Part shown: positions 9,392 to 17,315 of the stretch, one piece after another
Layout of the letters: each line of letters starts with the position of its first letter
Position numbering within the stretch: the first letter of the stretch is position 1
DNA from: an uncultured Bariatricus sp.
GTDB taxonomy: Bacteria; Bacillota; Clostridia; Lachnospirales; Lachnospiraceae
Length of the DNA: 17,879 nt
NCBI GenBank assembly: GCA_934307065.1
Contig: CAKRCD010000032.1
Location: forward strand, 1 to 17,879
Direction of reading: 5' to 3'
Notes under the pieces: generated by a model
Told to the model about the DNA's origin: nothing
What the model saw: only the letters and a program-made list of their open reading frames with translations
Databases searched by the model: none
Position numbers and translations under genes: made by a program

Positions 9392-12300
9392 CTATTCTAA
9401 GTCCATATCATCAAAATCGTCGTATTCGTCATCAAATGATTCGAACTCGGCTTCATCTTCACTTTCTTCCTCTACATCAACCAGTTCTTCGCCCTGGAAT
9501 TCCTGCTTGCTGTATCCATGCTTTCCGTAATCTTCTTCCTCACGGTTGTAACGTCTGTCTCCTTCGATAATATGATTCAGATTGGTATCGCCATAATCAA
9601 CGCTTTCCATAATCTGTACTTCTGTATTATCATCACGGAGTACTCTTACATCAAGACCGAGGGACTGAAGTTCCTTCAAAAGTACTTTGAATGATTCCGG
9701 AATACCCGGTTCAGGAATATTTTCACCTTTAATGATAGCTTCGTATGTCTTCACACGTCCTACAACGTCATCGGATTTGACAGTAAGGATTTCCTGAAGT
9801 GTATAAGATGCACCATAAGCTTCCAGTGCCCATACCTCCATTTCTCCGAAACGCTGTCCACCGAACTGCGCTTTACCACCAAGTGGCTGCTGCGTAACCA
9901 GTGAGTAAGGACCGGTTGAACGTGCATGGATTTTATCATCTACCAAGTGATGCAGTTTCAGATAATGCATGTGTCCAATTGTTACCGGACCATCAAAATA
10001 TTCTCCGGTACGTCCGTCACGAAGTCGTACTTTACCGTCACGGGAAATCGGAACACCTTTCCAAAGCTCTCTGTGATCTCTGTTTTCATACAGATAATCC
10101 ATTACTTCCGGAAGCAGTTCTTCTTTATGTCTTGCTTCAAACTCTTCCCAGGAAAGATTTACATAATCATTGGCAAGATCCAATGTATCCATAATATCTA
10201 CTTCGTTCGCACCGTCAAAGACCGGTGTTGAAATGTTAAATCCAAGTGCTTTTGCAGCGAGACTCAGATGGATTTCCAACACCTGTCCGATATTCATACG
10301 TGAAGGTACACCCAGAGGGTTCAGCACAATGTCAAGCGGGCGTCCGTTTGGAAGAAATGGCATATCTTCCACCGGAAGAACACGGGAAACTACACCCTTG
10401 TTACCATGACGGCCGGCCATCTTATCACCAACGGAAATCTTTCTCTTCTGTGCAATATAAATACGGACTGCCTGATTTACACCAGGGGAAAGTTCATCAC
10501 CATTCTGTCTGGTAAATACTTTTGCATCTACTACGATACCATATTCTCCATGAGGCACTTTCAAAGAAGTATCTCTTACTTCACGGGCTTTTTCGCCAAA
10601 GATTGCACGGAGTAAGCGTTCTTCTGCAGTCAGTTCTGTTTCTCCCTTTGGAGTAACCTTACCAACCAGAATATCTCCTGCACGAACCTCTGCACCAATT
10701 CGGATAATACCTCTGTCATCCAGATCTTTCAGCGCATCATCACCGACACCAGGAATATCACGGGTAATTTCTTCCGGCCCAAGCTTTGTATCACGGGCTT
10801 CTGCCTCATATTCTTCAATATGAACAGATGTATATACGTCATCCTGAACAAGTCTTTCACTCAGAAGTACAGCATCCTCATAGTTGTAACCTTCCCATGT
10901 CATGAAACCAATCAATGGATTCTTTCCAAGAGCCATCTCGCCATTGTAGGTAGAAGGACCATCTGCGATTACCTGTCCGGTTTCTACACGTTCCCCTTTT
11001 ACCACAATTGTCCTCTGATTGTAGCAGTTGCTCTGGTTACTGCGGAGGAATTTTGTTAATTTATAAGTTTTCTTTGTTGTATCATCCTGACGGATTATAA
11101 TTTCATTTGCGGTTGCACGTTCTACGATACCACCCTGTTCTGCTACGATACATACACCAGAGTCGACCGCAGACTTCACTTCCATACCAGTTCCGACAAC
11201 AGGTGCTTCCGTCACAAGAAGAGGTACTGCCTGACGCTGCATGTTAGAACCCATAAGTGCACGGTTAGCATCGTCGTTTTCCAAGAAAGGAATGAGTGCT
11301 GTAGCAACCGAGAATACCATTTTCGGAGAAACGTCCATGTAATCAAACATTCTTCTTTCGTATTCCTGCGTCTCATCACGGAAACGACCAGATACATTCT
11401 TACGAACGAAATGTCCCTCTTCATCCAGCTGCTCATTGGCCTGCGCTACATGATAGTTGTCTTCTTCGTCAGCAGTCATATATACTACTTCATCTGTTAC
11501 AACCGGATTCTTCGGATCTGACTTATCAATCTTACGATAAGGAGCCTCAATAAATCCATATTCATTAATTCTTGCATAACTTGCAAGAGAGTTAATCAAA
11601 CCGATGTTCGGACCTTCAGGTGTCTCAATAGGACACATTCTTCCATAATGTGAATAGTGAACATCTCGAACCTCAAAACCTGCACGGTCTCTTGACAAAC
11701 CACCAGGTCCAAGGGCAGACAAACGTCTCTTGTGTGTCAGCTCACCAAGTGGGTTGTTCTGATCCATGAACTGTGACAACTGTGAAGAACCGAAGAATTC
11801 TTTTACTGCTGCAGTTACTGGTTTAATGTTAATCAATGACTGTGGTGAAATACCTTCCAAATCCTGTGTTGTCATTCTTTCGCGGACAACTCTCTCCAGT
11901 CTTGACAGACCGATTCTGTACTGGTTCTGGAGCAGTTCGCCTACGGCACGGATACGTCTGTTGCCCAAATGGTCAATGTCATCATCGTTTCCTATGCCAT
12001 ATTCCAGATGCATATTATAGTTAATAGAAGCAAAGATATCTTCCTTGGTAATATGTTTTGGAATCAAGTCAGAAACATGCTTGTGGATTGCTTCTTTTAA
12101 TTCATCAATATCTCCCGCTGTTTCTTCTAAGAGTTCAGCAAGTACAGGATAATAAACTAATTCTGTAACGCCAAGTTCTTTGGCATTCACATCAACGATA
12201 GCTTCAAGATTCACCATCATGTTAGAAAGCACTTTAATATTGCGCTCTCCTTCTTCTCTTGCAATCCATACATATGGTACTGCAGCATTCTGGATTGCAT

Positions 12301-13258
12301 CTGCGATTTCTCTTGTAACTTCTGTTCCTGCTTCTGCAATTACTTCACCTGTAATTGCACTCACAACATCTTCTGCCAGAATCTGTCCCGCAATTCTGTT
12401 CTTCAGAAGAAGCTTTTTATTAAATTTATAACGGCCAACCTTAGCCAGATCATAACGTCTTGGATCAAAGAACATGCTTGTAATCAAGCTTTCTGCACTG
12501 TCTACTGCAAGAGGTTCACCCGGGCGGATCTTCTTATACAGTTCAAGAAGACCTTCCTGATAATTTTCTGCAGTATCCTTTGTAAAGCTTCCAAGAATCT
12601 TTGGTTCTTCACCAAACATCTCAAGAATCTCTGCATTTGTTCCAATACCAAGTGCACGAATCAACACAGTAATCGGAACTTTTCTTGTTCTGTCCACACG
12701 TACATAGAAAACGTCATTTGAATCCGTCTCATATTCAAGCCATGCACCACGGTTAGGAATTACCGTGCTAGAATATAACTTCTTACCAATTTTGTCATGT
12801 GCAATTCCGTAGTAAATACCAGGTGAACGAACCAACTGGCTTACAATAACACGCTCTGCACCGTTGATAACAAAAGTACCTGTTTTTGTCATTAACGGCA
12901 AATCTCCCATGAAGATTTCATGCTCATTAATTTCATCAGTTTCTTTATTGTAAAGTCTTACCTTTACCTTCAAAGGTGCTGCATAAGTTGCATCACGCTC
13001 TTTGCATTCTTCGATTGAGTACTTCACTTCATCTTCGCATAATGTGAAATCTACTAATTCCAGGCTTAAGTGACCACTGTAATCAGTAATCGGAGAAATA
13101 TCTTCAAATACTTCTTTTAATCCTTCATCCAGAAACCATTTATAGGAATCCTTCTGAACTTCAATCAAATTCGGCATTTGGAGTACTTCTTTTTGTCTGG
13201 AATAACTCATACGCATGCTTTTTCCGTTTGTGATGGGACGAATTCTGTTTTTCTCCAT
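9392..13258 (-). CDS. rpoB: DNA-directed RNA polymerase subunit beta
   Basis: Beta forms the other half of the polymerase cleft. I chose the ATG at 13258 ([20 protein letters not shown]), giving 1288 aa. An AAGGAG lies about 10 nt upstream and the N-terminus fits the family. A longer frame from 13342 would add 28 residues with no ribosome site, at the very 5' end of the predicted transcript. The rifampicin region (491-518) is wild type: Q496, D499, H509 and S514 match E. coli Q513, D516, H526 and S531. [18 protein letters not shown] (125-142) and [16 protein letters not shown] are also present. The last 35 or so residues are almost all acidic or aromatic. It has its own promoter and leader after the rplL terminator. 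Confidence 0.98.
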   Translation of the reverse strand: MEKNRIRPITNGKSMRMSYSRQKEVLQMPNLIEVQKDSYKWFLDEGLKEVFEDISPITDYSGHLSLELVDFTLCEDEVKYSIEECKERDATYAAPLKVKVRLYNKETDEINEHEIFMGDLPLMTKTGTFVINGAERVIVSQLVRSPGIYYGIAHDKIGKKLYSSTVIPNRGAWLEYETDSNDVFYVRVDRTRKVPITVLIRALGIGTNAEILEMFGEEPKILGSFTKDTAENYQEGLLELYKKIRPGEPLAVDSAESLITSMFFDPRRYDLAKVGRYKFNKKLLLKNRIAGQILAEDVVSAITGEVIAEAGTEVTREIADAIQNAAVPYVWIAREEGERNIKVLSNMMVNLEAIVDVNAKELGVTELVYYPVLAELLEETAGDIDELKEAIHKHVSDLIPKHITKEDIFASINYNMHLEYGIGNDDDIDHLGNRRIRAVGELLQNQYRIGLSRLERVVRERMTTQDLEGISPQSLINIKPVTAAVKEFFGSSQLSQFMDQNNPLGELTHKRRLSALGPGGLSRDRAGFEVRDVHYSHYGRMCPIETPEGPNIGLINSLASYARINEYGFIEAPYRKIDKSDPKNPVVTDEVVYMTADEEDNYHVAQANEQLDEEGHFVRKNVSGRFRDETQEYERRMFDYMDVSPKMVFSVATALIPFLENDDANRALMGSNMQRQAVPLLVTEAPVVGTGMEVKSAVDSGVCIVAEQGGIVERATANEIIIRQDDTTKKTYKLTKFLRSNQSNCYNQRTIVVKGERVETGQVIADGPSTYNGEMALGKNPLIGFMTWEGYNYEDAVLLSERLVQDDVYTSVHIEEYEAEARDTKLGPEEITRDIPGVGDDALKDLDDRGIIRIGAEVRAGDILVGKVTPKGETELTAEERLLRAIFGEKAREVRDTSLKVPHGEYGIVVDAKVFTRQNGDELSPGVNQAVRIYIAQKRKISVGDKMAGRHGNKGVVSRVLPVEDMPFLPNGRPLDIVLNPLGVPSRMNIGQVLEIHLSLAAKALGFNISTPVFDGANEVDIMDTLDLANDYVNLSWEEFEARHKEELLPEVMDYLYENRDHRELWKGVPISRDGKVRLRDGRTGEYFDGPVTIGHMHYLKLHHLVDDKIHARSTGPYSLVTQQPLGGKAQFGGQRFGEMEVWALEAYGASYTLQEILTVKSDDVVGRVKTYEAIIKGENIPEPGIPESFKVLLKELQSLGLDVRVLRDDNTEVQIMESVDYGDTNLNHIIEGDRRYNREEEDYGKHGYSKQEFQGEELVDVEEESEDEAEFESFDDEYDDFDDMDLE

Positions 13259-13316
13259 TGACGTTTCACTCCTTATATAATAAATTTTCGGATATTTTCC
13301 GCCTAGTATATTAGGG

Positions 13317-13349
13317 TGCACTAATGGCATATTTTTCCACAATAGTGCA
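13317..13349 (-). promoter_or_regulatory. Inverted repeat at the 5' end of the rpoB leader
   Basis: TGCACTA (13349-13343) can pair with TAGTGCA (13323-13317) across 19 nt, and an inner TGG/CCA pair extends the stem. It starts at the predicted transcription start of rpoB, so the message would open with a closed hairpin. The role is unknown; a 5' stabiliser is a plausible reading. Confidence 0.35.
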
Positions 13350-13355
13350 TTTTTA

Positions 13356-13385
13356 AATATAGCACATTGTCAATACGCTTGTCAA
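13356..13385 (-). promoter_or_regulatory. Sigma-A type promoter of rpoB-rpoC
   Basis: TTGACA (-35, 13385-13380) and TATATT (-10, 13361-13356) are 18 nt apart, placing the start near 13349 and giving a leader of about 90 nt. A second TTGACA (13373-13368) lies inside the spacer but has no -10 at a suitable distance. T-tracts on the plus strand (A-tracts on the coding strand) lie directly upstream, like an UP element. Confidence 0.75.
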
Positions 13386-13388
13386 CTA

Positions 13389-13440
13389 TTTTTTCTATTA
13401 GTTTATAGTTTTCGTTTATAGTTTTTATCTAGTTTTTATC
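13389..13440 (-). promoter_or_regulatory. A-tract (UP-element-like) repeat upstream of the rpoB promoter
   Basis: On the coding strand a tandem copy of AGATAAAAACT (13440-13419 region) is followed by ATAAAC/GAAAACT/ATAAAC units and an A6 run just before the -35. The two longest A-tracts (13437-13433 and 13426-13422) are 11 bp apart, near one helical turn. Such DNA can bend and contact the polymerase alpha C-terminal domain. The function is inferred. Confidence 0.5.
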
Positions 13441-13445
13441 TGACA

Positions 13446-13483
13446 GCTTGCAGAAAACTCCAGAGATACAATCTTCTGCAAAC
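13446..13483 (-). promoter_or_regulatory. Long stem-loop between the rplL terminator and the rpoB promoter
   Basis: GTTTGCAGAA (13483-13474) pairs with TTCTGCAAGC (13455-13446) across an 18-nt loop, with one T-G pair. No U-tract follows. It would exist only in readthrough RNA from rplJ-rplL. By position it resembles the processed stem in the E. coli rplL-rpoB spacer, but that parallel is inference. Confidence 0.4.
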
Positions 13484-13501
13484 CGCCAGGTAACTTCGTG
13501 C

Positions 13502-13537
13502 AAAGCAAAAGACCGCACAGGCATTGACTGTGCGGTC
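13502..13537 (-). terminator. Intrinsic terminator/attenuator after rplL
   Basis: A perfect 10-bp G+C-rich stem (GACCGCACAG and CTGTGCGGTC, 7-nt loop; 13537-13511) is followed on the minus strand by TTTTGCTTTG. It lies 29 nt after the rplL stop. The broken U-run suggests partial termination, which would set the ratio of ribosomal-protein to polymerase messages, as in the E. coli rplL-rpoB gap. The whole 307-nt gap to rpoB holds this terminator, a stem-loop, the A-tract repeat, the promoter and the leader; no gene is seen. Confidence 0.85.
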
Positions 13538-13565
13538 CGAATGTTCTTTCCTTGAAAAGGCCAAA

Positions 13566-13937
13566 TTACTTAAGAGTAACTGATGCACCTTCAGCTTCAA
13601 GTTTAGCTTTGATTTCTTCAGCTTCAGCTTTAGAAGCAGCTTCTTTGATTACCTTTGGAGCTCCGTCTACTACTTCTTTAGCTTCTTTAAGTCCAAGACC
13701 TGTGATTTCACGAACGATCTTGATAACTTTAACTTTAGAAGCACCTGCTGCTGTTAATTCTACATCAAATTCATCTTTTTCTGCTGCTGCTTCTGCAGGA
13801 CCTGCTGCTGCAACTACAACACCTGCTGCTGCAGATACACCAAATTCTTCTTCACATGCTTTAACTAAATCGTTTAATTCCAATACAGATAATTCTTTGA
13901 TAGCTTCAATAAATTCTGCTGTTGTTAATTTTGCCAT
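13566..13937 (-). CDS. rplL: 50S ribosomal protein L7/L12
   Basis: L7/L12 forms the mobile stalk that recruits translation GTPases such as EF-G. The 123-aa protein has the N-terminal dimerisation helices that bind L10 (1-33), an Ala-rich hinge (about 34-56) and the C-terminal factor-binding domain (about 57-123) with [20 protein letters not shown] (68-87). The ATG at 13937 has GGAGG 8 nt upstream and starts MAKLTTAEF; an ATG 15 nt earlier is part of the Shine-Dalgarno and is rejected. It lies 54 nt after rplJ in the same unit and is followed by a strong hairpin. Several L12 dimers are needed per L10. I see nothing unusual in it. Confidence 0.98.
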   Translation of the reverse strand: MAKLTTAEFIEAIKELSVLELNDLVKACEEEFGVSAAAGVVVAAAGPAEAAAEKDEFDVELTAAGASKVKVIKIVREITGLGLKEAKEVVDGAPKVIKEAASKAEAEEIKAKLEAEGASVTLK

Positions 13938-13991
13938 TTTATTTTCCTCCATTAAATGTTATTGTCTTATTAACTATATCCAACACTCTGA

Positions 13992-14498
13992 TTATTCAGC
14001 TGCTGGTGCTTCTGCTCCGTCCTTTTCAGCGATCTGATTAAGTACACGAGCAAGATTTGTAATAGGTGACTGTAAGCTTCCAAGTAATTTGGACAACAGT
14101 ACTTCTCTTGCTGGAATGTTTGAAAGTTCTTCTACACCTTTCTGATCGTATAAAGTTCCTTCAACAATACCTGCTTTAACTTCAAGAGCTTTCGCATCTT
14201 TAGCGAATTTGCAGATGATTCTTGCCGGTGCTGTTGCATCATCTTTAGAAATAGCAATAGCGCTTGGTCCTTCAAGGAATTCATCTAACTGAGCAAAATC
14301 AGTTCCTTCAAAAGCTCTCTTCATCATTGTGTTCTTGCAGACTTTGTAGATAACACCAGCTTCTCTTAACTGTTTACGAAGTTCTGTGTCTTCTGCCACT
14401 GTTAAACCACAGTAGTTAACTAAAACTGCTGACTGTGCGTCTGTGATATCTTCTACGATTGCCTGTACAACTGGTTGTTTTAATTCAACTTTTGCCAC
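13992..14498 (-). CDS. rplJ: 50S ribosomal protein L10
   Basis: L10 anchors the L7/L12 dimers to the base of the stalk on 23S rRNA, and as the L10-L12 complex represses its own message in many bacteria. The protein is 168 aa. It has the N-terminal rRNA-binding domain (AKVELKQPVVQAIVEDI, then a VLVNYCGLTV segment and CKNTMMKRAF) and a C-terminal helix that binds L12. I chose the GTG at 14498: it gives the family start (M)AKVELKQ and has AGGAGG about 10 nt upstream. A frame from 14579 would add 27 residues read through the attenuator and is rejected. The upstream promoter, L10 leader and terminator show that the gene is under attenuation control. Confidence 0.97.
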   Translation of the reverse strand: MAKVELKQPVVQAIVEDITDAQSAVLVNYCGLTVAEDTELRKQLREAGVIYKVCKNTMMKRAFEGTDFAQLDEFLEGPSAIAISKDDATAPARIICKFAKDAKALEVKAGIVEGTLYDQKGVEELSNIPAREVLLSKLLGSLQSPITNLARVLNQIAEKDGAEAPAAE

Positions 14499-14552
14499 GA
14501 ATCTGTCTCCTCCTTGTATTATTTTCTTTACTGCCACAAGGAAATATGGTTT

Positions 14553-14585
14553 AAAAAAACCTCTACATCCGTAAGACATAGAGGT
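14553..14585 (-). terminator. Attenuator terminator in the rplJ leader
   Basis: An 11-bp stem (ACCTCTATGTC with its partner, two G-U pairs, 5-nt loop; 14585-14559) is followed on the minus strand by a run of seven T (14559-14553). It sits after the L10 leader and about 55 nt before the rplJ start, so a transcript made from the rplJ promoter must pass it. It is the likely stop point when L10-L12 binds the leader. Confidence 0.88.
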
Positions 14586-14610
14586 GTAAGTTCAATCATA
14601 TGAATCTTGC

Positions 14611-14672
14611 ATTCCTCGGTAGGCGTTCTCATACTTATGCCTCACGGCACCTACTGTCTTCGGCAGCTACCG
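14611..14672 (-). ncRNA. Ribosomal protein L10 leader (autoregulatory mRNA element)
   Basis: On the minus strand this reads GGTAGCTGCCGAAGACAGTA then GGTGCC...GCCTACCGAGG, the recognisable conserved core of the L10 leader that contains the kink-turn bound by L10-L12. TAGGTG and CGCCTA close an inner arm. The element begins at the predicted transcription start and is followed by an intrinsic terminator, the arrangement known for Firmicute rplJL operons. Family assignment is from memory of the consensus; a covariance-model search would settle it. Confidence 0.88.
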
Positions 14673-14676
14673 TAAT

Positions 14677-14705
14677 ATAATATCATTGACCTTCCTCTTT
14701 GTCAA
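14677..14705 (-). promoter_or_regulatory. Sigma-A type promoter of rplJ-rplL
   Basis: TTGACA (-35, 14705-14700) and TATTAT (-10, 14682-14677) are separated by 17 nt, with a predicted start near 14670, exactly at the beginning of the L10 leader. A perfect 9-bp inverted repeat (ATCATTGAC...GTCAATGAT, 14682-14709) covers the -35 and the spacer. Confidence 0.82.
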
Positions 14706-14755
14706 TGATTTTTAAAAATTATTTTACAAATTGCCTTTGCAGCTACATTTCCCAA

Positions 14756-15901
14756 TTATTTTTCATAGGTTCCTTTTTTAACAATGGTTCCACCATTCAT
14801 AAACACTGTTCCTCCGGCAATCACAGTCTGTAAATTCATTTCTGTATCCATCAACAGCAAATCCGCATCTGCGCCTTTTGCGATACATCCTTTTTTGCCG
14901 GCAAGTCCAAGTGCTTCCGCCACATTGCCAGTCACATACGTGAGCGCCTCTTCCAATGTAAATTCTTGTGTCTTTACCATAGATACCAGTTCTCTCCACA
15001 GTGCATCCACTCCTGACACGCCAATTTCCAGCAAGGAACCGTCCTCCGCATAATTCGACCAGCTGCCATGTCCATCCGAACTAATGGTAATGCGCCCCGT
15101 TGGCAAACCTTGTTCTATGGCTTTTCGAATACACACTCCCGGTGTCAAATCTGAGTTAGGCATACAAGTAAAATCAATATATCCTCCCATCCCCAGATAT
15201 TCATATGCCTCTTTCAGCAGCCATTGGTTGCGGTTCACATGAGTCGGGCGAAAAATAGTAACCGGGATTTCACTTTCATCCAAAGCTTCAAATACCGGAC
15301 TAAGTCCTTTTTTCGAGTCACCCATATGAAGGGTTACTATTCCCGGTTTCCCACTGAGCATGCCCGCTACCCGGGTCTTGCTTGCCAGTTGGATCAGTTC
15401 ACGCACAGACACATTCGGTGCCCTGTGGTCCGAGATTGCCAGTTTTGCCCCTATTATTTCTTTGATAAATGTAATGTCACGTTCTACTGCTCCCGTAATC
15501 GTTGGGCTCGGGTAATCATATGCCCCTGTCAGCATATACGCAGTCACACCTTCTTCGTTCAGCGCAGCTACTTTGGCATACAGGTTTTCCACCGTTCTGG
15601 TAATGCCATCTGTTCCAAGCAGTCCAACCACTGTGGTAATTCCGCCTTCTATCAGTTCTGATAAATTCAGTTCAGGAGTCCGTGTATGAAAGCTTCCTTC
15701 CCCACCGCCTCCGGTCACATGAATATGCTGATCGATAAGTCCCGGAATCAGCCGCATCCCCTCTGCATCTATTATTTCACACGCAATCGGAAGCTCCGGT
15801 ATGTTGTCTTCCACCAGAACGATTTTTTTACCGCAGACTAGGACATCCTTTTTTCCGATATACTTCGGGTTATACACTTCTGCATTTTTCATTAATAACA
15901 T
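14756..15901 (-). CDS. iadA: Isoaspartyl (beta-aspartyl) dipeptidase, M38 amidohydrolase
   Basis: IadA hydrolyses beta-aspartyl dipeptides left when proteins containing isoaspartate are degraded. From the ATG at 15901 the protein is 381 aa. All binuclear zinc-site residues of E. coli IadA are present at a constant offset of nine: H59 and H61 (DQHIHVTGGGG), K153 (the carboxylated lysine, GAKLAISDHR), H192 (HMGDSKK), H221 (THVNRN) and D276 (SSDGHGS). Y128 (TGAYDY) matches the substrate-contacting tyrosine. A GGGG about 10 nt upstream of the start is a weak ribosome site; the frame also has a GTG at 15946 and an ATG at 15892, so the start is not certain. The gene sits between rplA and rplJ, an unexpected place, with a terminator before it and the rplJ promoter after it. 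No clear terminator of its own was seen. Confidence 0.95.
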   Translation of the reverse strand: MLLMKNAEVYNPKYIGKKDVLVCGKKIVLVEDNIPELPIACEIIDAEGMRLIPGLIDQHIHVTGGGGEGSFHTRTPELNLSELIEGGITTVVGLLGTDGITRTVENLYAKVAALNEEGVTAYMLTGAYDYPSPTITGAVERDITFIKEIIGAKLAISDHRAPNVSVRELIQLASKTRVAGMLSGKPGIVTLHMGDSKKGLSPVFEALDESEIPVTIFRPTHVNRNQWLLKEAYEYLGMGGYIDFTCMPNSDLTPGVCIRKAIEQGLPTGRITISSDGHGSWSNYAEDGSLLEIGVSGVDALWRELVSMVKTQEFTLEEALTYVTGNVAEALGLAGKKGCIAKGADADLLLMDTEMNLQTVIAGGTVFMNGGTIVKKGTYEK

Positions 15902-15932
15902 ATCTTTATTACCCCATTTCTCGTCACACAGA

Positions 15933-15963
15933 CGGATAAAACACACTTTACGAATTTTATCCG
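15933..15963 (-). promoter_or_regulatory. Inverted repeat upstream of iadA
   Basis: CGGATAAAA (15963-15955 on the coding strand) and TTTTATCCG (15941-15933) form a perfect 9-bp inverted repeat with a 13-nt centre, about 31 nt before the chosen iadA start. It could be an operator or an mRNA hairpin. No strong promoter was found in the 194-nt rplA-iadA gap; other weak dyads occur at about 15985-16006. Confidence 0.35.
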
Positions 15964-16021
15964 CTGATTAGCGATCGGTAAATACTGCTATGTAAACATG
16001 TAGCATTTGCCTCGTCGCTAT

Positions 16022-16055
16022 AACAAAATCCCCACAGGAAATTCCTGCGGGGATT
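16022..16055 (-). terminator. Intrinsic terminator after rplA
   Basis: AATCCCC-G-CAGGAA pairs with TTCCTG-T-GGGGATT on the minus strand (16055-16027, one internal mismatch), followed by TTTTGTT (16028-16022). It lies about 40 nt beyond the rplA stop and separates the L11-L1 unit from iadA. Confidence 0.82.
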
Positions 16056-16095
16056 AAAATTCTATTGCCGATTTTCAATAAAGCAATTCAGCAAA

Positions 16096-16788
16096 TTAAC
16101 CCAATTTAACCGGATTAACTTTTACGCCAGGTCCCATTGTAGATGTAAGAGTTACACTCTTAAGGAACTGACCTTTTACTGCTGCCGGTCTTGCTTTGTT
16201 GATTGCATCGATAAGCGTCTGGAAGTTGTCCGCTAACTGTTCTTCAGTGAAAGAAGCTTTTCCAACTGGTACATGGATGATGTTTGTCTTATCCAATCTG
16301 TATTCAATCTTACCAGCTTTGATATCGTTTACAGCTTTTGTTACGTCCATTGTTACAGTACCAGCTTTTGGGTTTGGCATTAAACCTTTTGGTCCAAGTA
16401 CACGACCGATACGTCCAACAACACCCATCATGTCCGGAGTAGCAACTACAACGTCAAATTCAAACCAGTTTTCTTTCTGAATCTTTTCGATAAGTTCCAT
16501 TCCACCTACGTAATCTGCTCCGGCAGCTTTTGCTTCTTCAGCTTTAGCGTCTTTTGCAAATACAAGGATACGAACTTTCTTACCTGTTCCGTGTGGCAGA
16601 ACTACTGCACCACGAATCTGCTGGTCAGCGTGACGTCCATCACAACCTGTTCTGATATGAGCTTCGATTGTTTCATCAAATTTTGCTGTCGCACTCTTTT
16701 TTACTAATGCGATTGCTTCTTCTTTATCATAGAGAACTGATCTGTCGATTAACTTTGCAGCTTCTACGTATTTCTTTCCTCTTTTCAT
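16096..16788 (-). CDS. rplA: 50S ribosomal protein L1
   Basis: L1 forms the mobile L1 stalk that helps release deacylated tRNA, and it is a translational repressor of the L11-L1 operon in many bacteria. The protein is 230 aa, the standard length, with the L1 signature [16 protein letters not shown] (131-146) and the N-terminal [15 protein letters not shown]. The ATG at 16788 has GGAGG 8 nt upstream; a TTG six nt earlier is rejected as unneeded. It is 85 nt after rplK. Directly before its Shine-Dalgarno lies a hairpin resembling the 23S rRNA site of L1, matching one before rplK. It is followed by a strong terminator. Confidence 0.98.
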   Translation of the reverse strand: MKRGKKYVEAAKLIDRSVLYDKEEAIALVKKSATAKFDETIEAHIRTGCDGRHADQQIRGAVVLPHGTGKKVRILVFAKDAKAEEAKAAGADYVGGMELIEKIQKENWFEFDVVVATPDMMGVVGRIGRVLGPKGLMPNPKAGTVTMDVTKAVNDIKAGKIEYRLDKTNIIHVPVGKASFTEEQLADNFQTLIDAINKARPAAVKGQFLKSVTLTSTMGPGVKVNPVKLG

Positions 16789-16803
16789 TTTCAATACCTC
16801 CTA

Positions 16804-16830
16804 GTGGTGATTACGGGATTTCCCTCCCAC
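16804..16830 (-). promoter_or_regulatory. Predicted L1-binding hairpin before rplA
   Basis: On the minus strand GTGGGAGGGAAATCCC (16830-16815) continues to CACCAC (16804 end). GTGG pairs with CCAC and GGG with CCC around an AAAT loop, leaving an unequal internal loop. GTGGGAGG is also found in the L1-binding arm of 23S rRNA. The CCAC strand lies one nt from the AGGAGG of rplA, so L1 binding should block initiation. The name is by resemblance, not experiment. Confidence 0.65.
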
Positions 16831-16873
16831 GTGTTTGTTTACAGTTTTCACTCAAGTCGCAATAAGGCACCGC

Positions 16874-17299
16874 TTATTCTACAACTGTTACACCCATGCT
16901 CTTGCAAGTTCCTTCGATCATGCTCATAGCAGCTTCTACAGATGCTGCATTTAAGTCTGGCAGCTTAAGTTCTGCGATTTCTTTTACCTGAGCTTTTGTA
17001 ATCTTAGCAACTTTTGTCTTGTTAGGTACACCAGAACCTGATTTAAGGTTGCAGGCTTTCTTAATAAGAACTGCTGCCGGTGGTGTTTTTGTGATGAAGC
17101 TGAAACTTCTGTCACTGTAAACTGTGATAACTACAGGGATAATTAAATCTCCCTGATCTGCTGTCTTTGCATTGAACTGCTTTGTAAATTCCATGATATT
17201 TACTCCGTGCTGACCAAGTGCTGGTCCAACAGGCGGAGCTGGTGTTGCCTTTCCGGCTGGAATCTGTAATTTAATATAACCTGAAACTTTTTTTGCCAT
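16874..17299 (-). CDS. rplK: 50S ribosomal protein L11
   Basis: L11 binds the GTPase-associated centre of 23S rRNA and is needed for RelA-dependent stringent signalling in bacteria that have it. The 141-aa protein is the standard length. It has the proline-rich N-terminal domain ([20 protein letters not shown], 10-29, with [15 protein letters not shown] after it), the face where thiostrepton binds, and the C-terminal rRNA-binding domain including [12 protein letters not shown]. The ATG at 17299 has AGGAGG 9 nt upstream. It is 69 nt after nusG, with no promoter or terminator seen between, so the two are probably cotranscribed. A predicted L1 site sits just before its ribosome binding site. Confidence 0.98.
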   Translation of the reverse strand: MAKKVSGYIKLQIPAGKATPAPPVGPALGQHGVNIMEFTKQFNAKTADQGDLIIPVVITVYSDRSFSFITKTPPAAVLIKKACNLKSGSGVPNKTKVAKITKAQVKEIAELKLPDLNAASVEAAMSMIEGTCKSMGVTVVE

Positions 17300-17315
17300 T
17301 TTAAAGTACCTCCTT

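Noticed and set aside
13259..13342. 28-residue N-terminal extension of RpoB
   Set aside because: It starts within a few bases of the predicted transcript 5' end, has no ribosome site and overlaps the leader hairpin.
13368..13373. Second TTGACA as an alternative rpoB promoter
   Set aside because: No -10-like hexamer 16-18 nt downstream; it falls within the spacer of the better promoter.
13552..14037. Plus-strand open frame of 161 codons opposite rplL
   Set aside because: Ala/Ser-rich shadow of the Ala/Glu-rich L12 gene; no start signals.
14499..14579. 27-residue N-terminal extension of L10
   Set aside because: It would be translated from the attenuator terminator; the GTG at 14498 with AGGAGG gives the normal protein.
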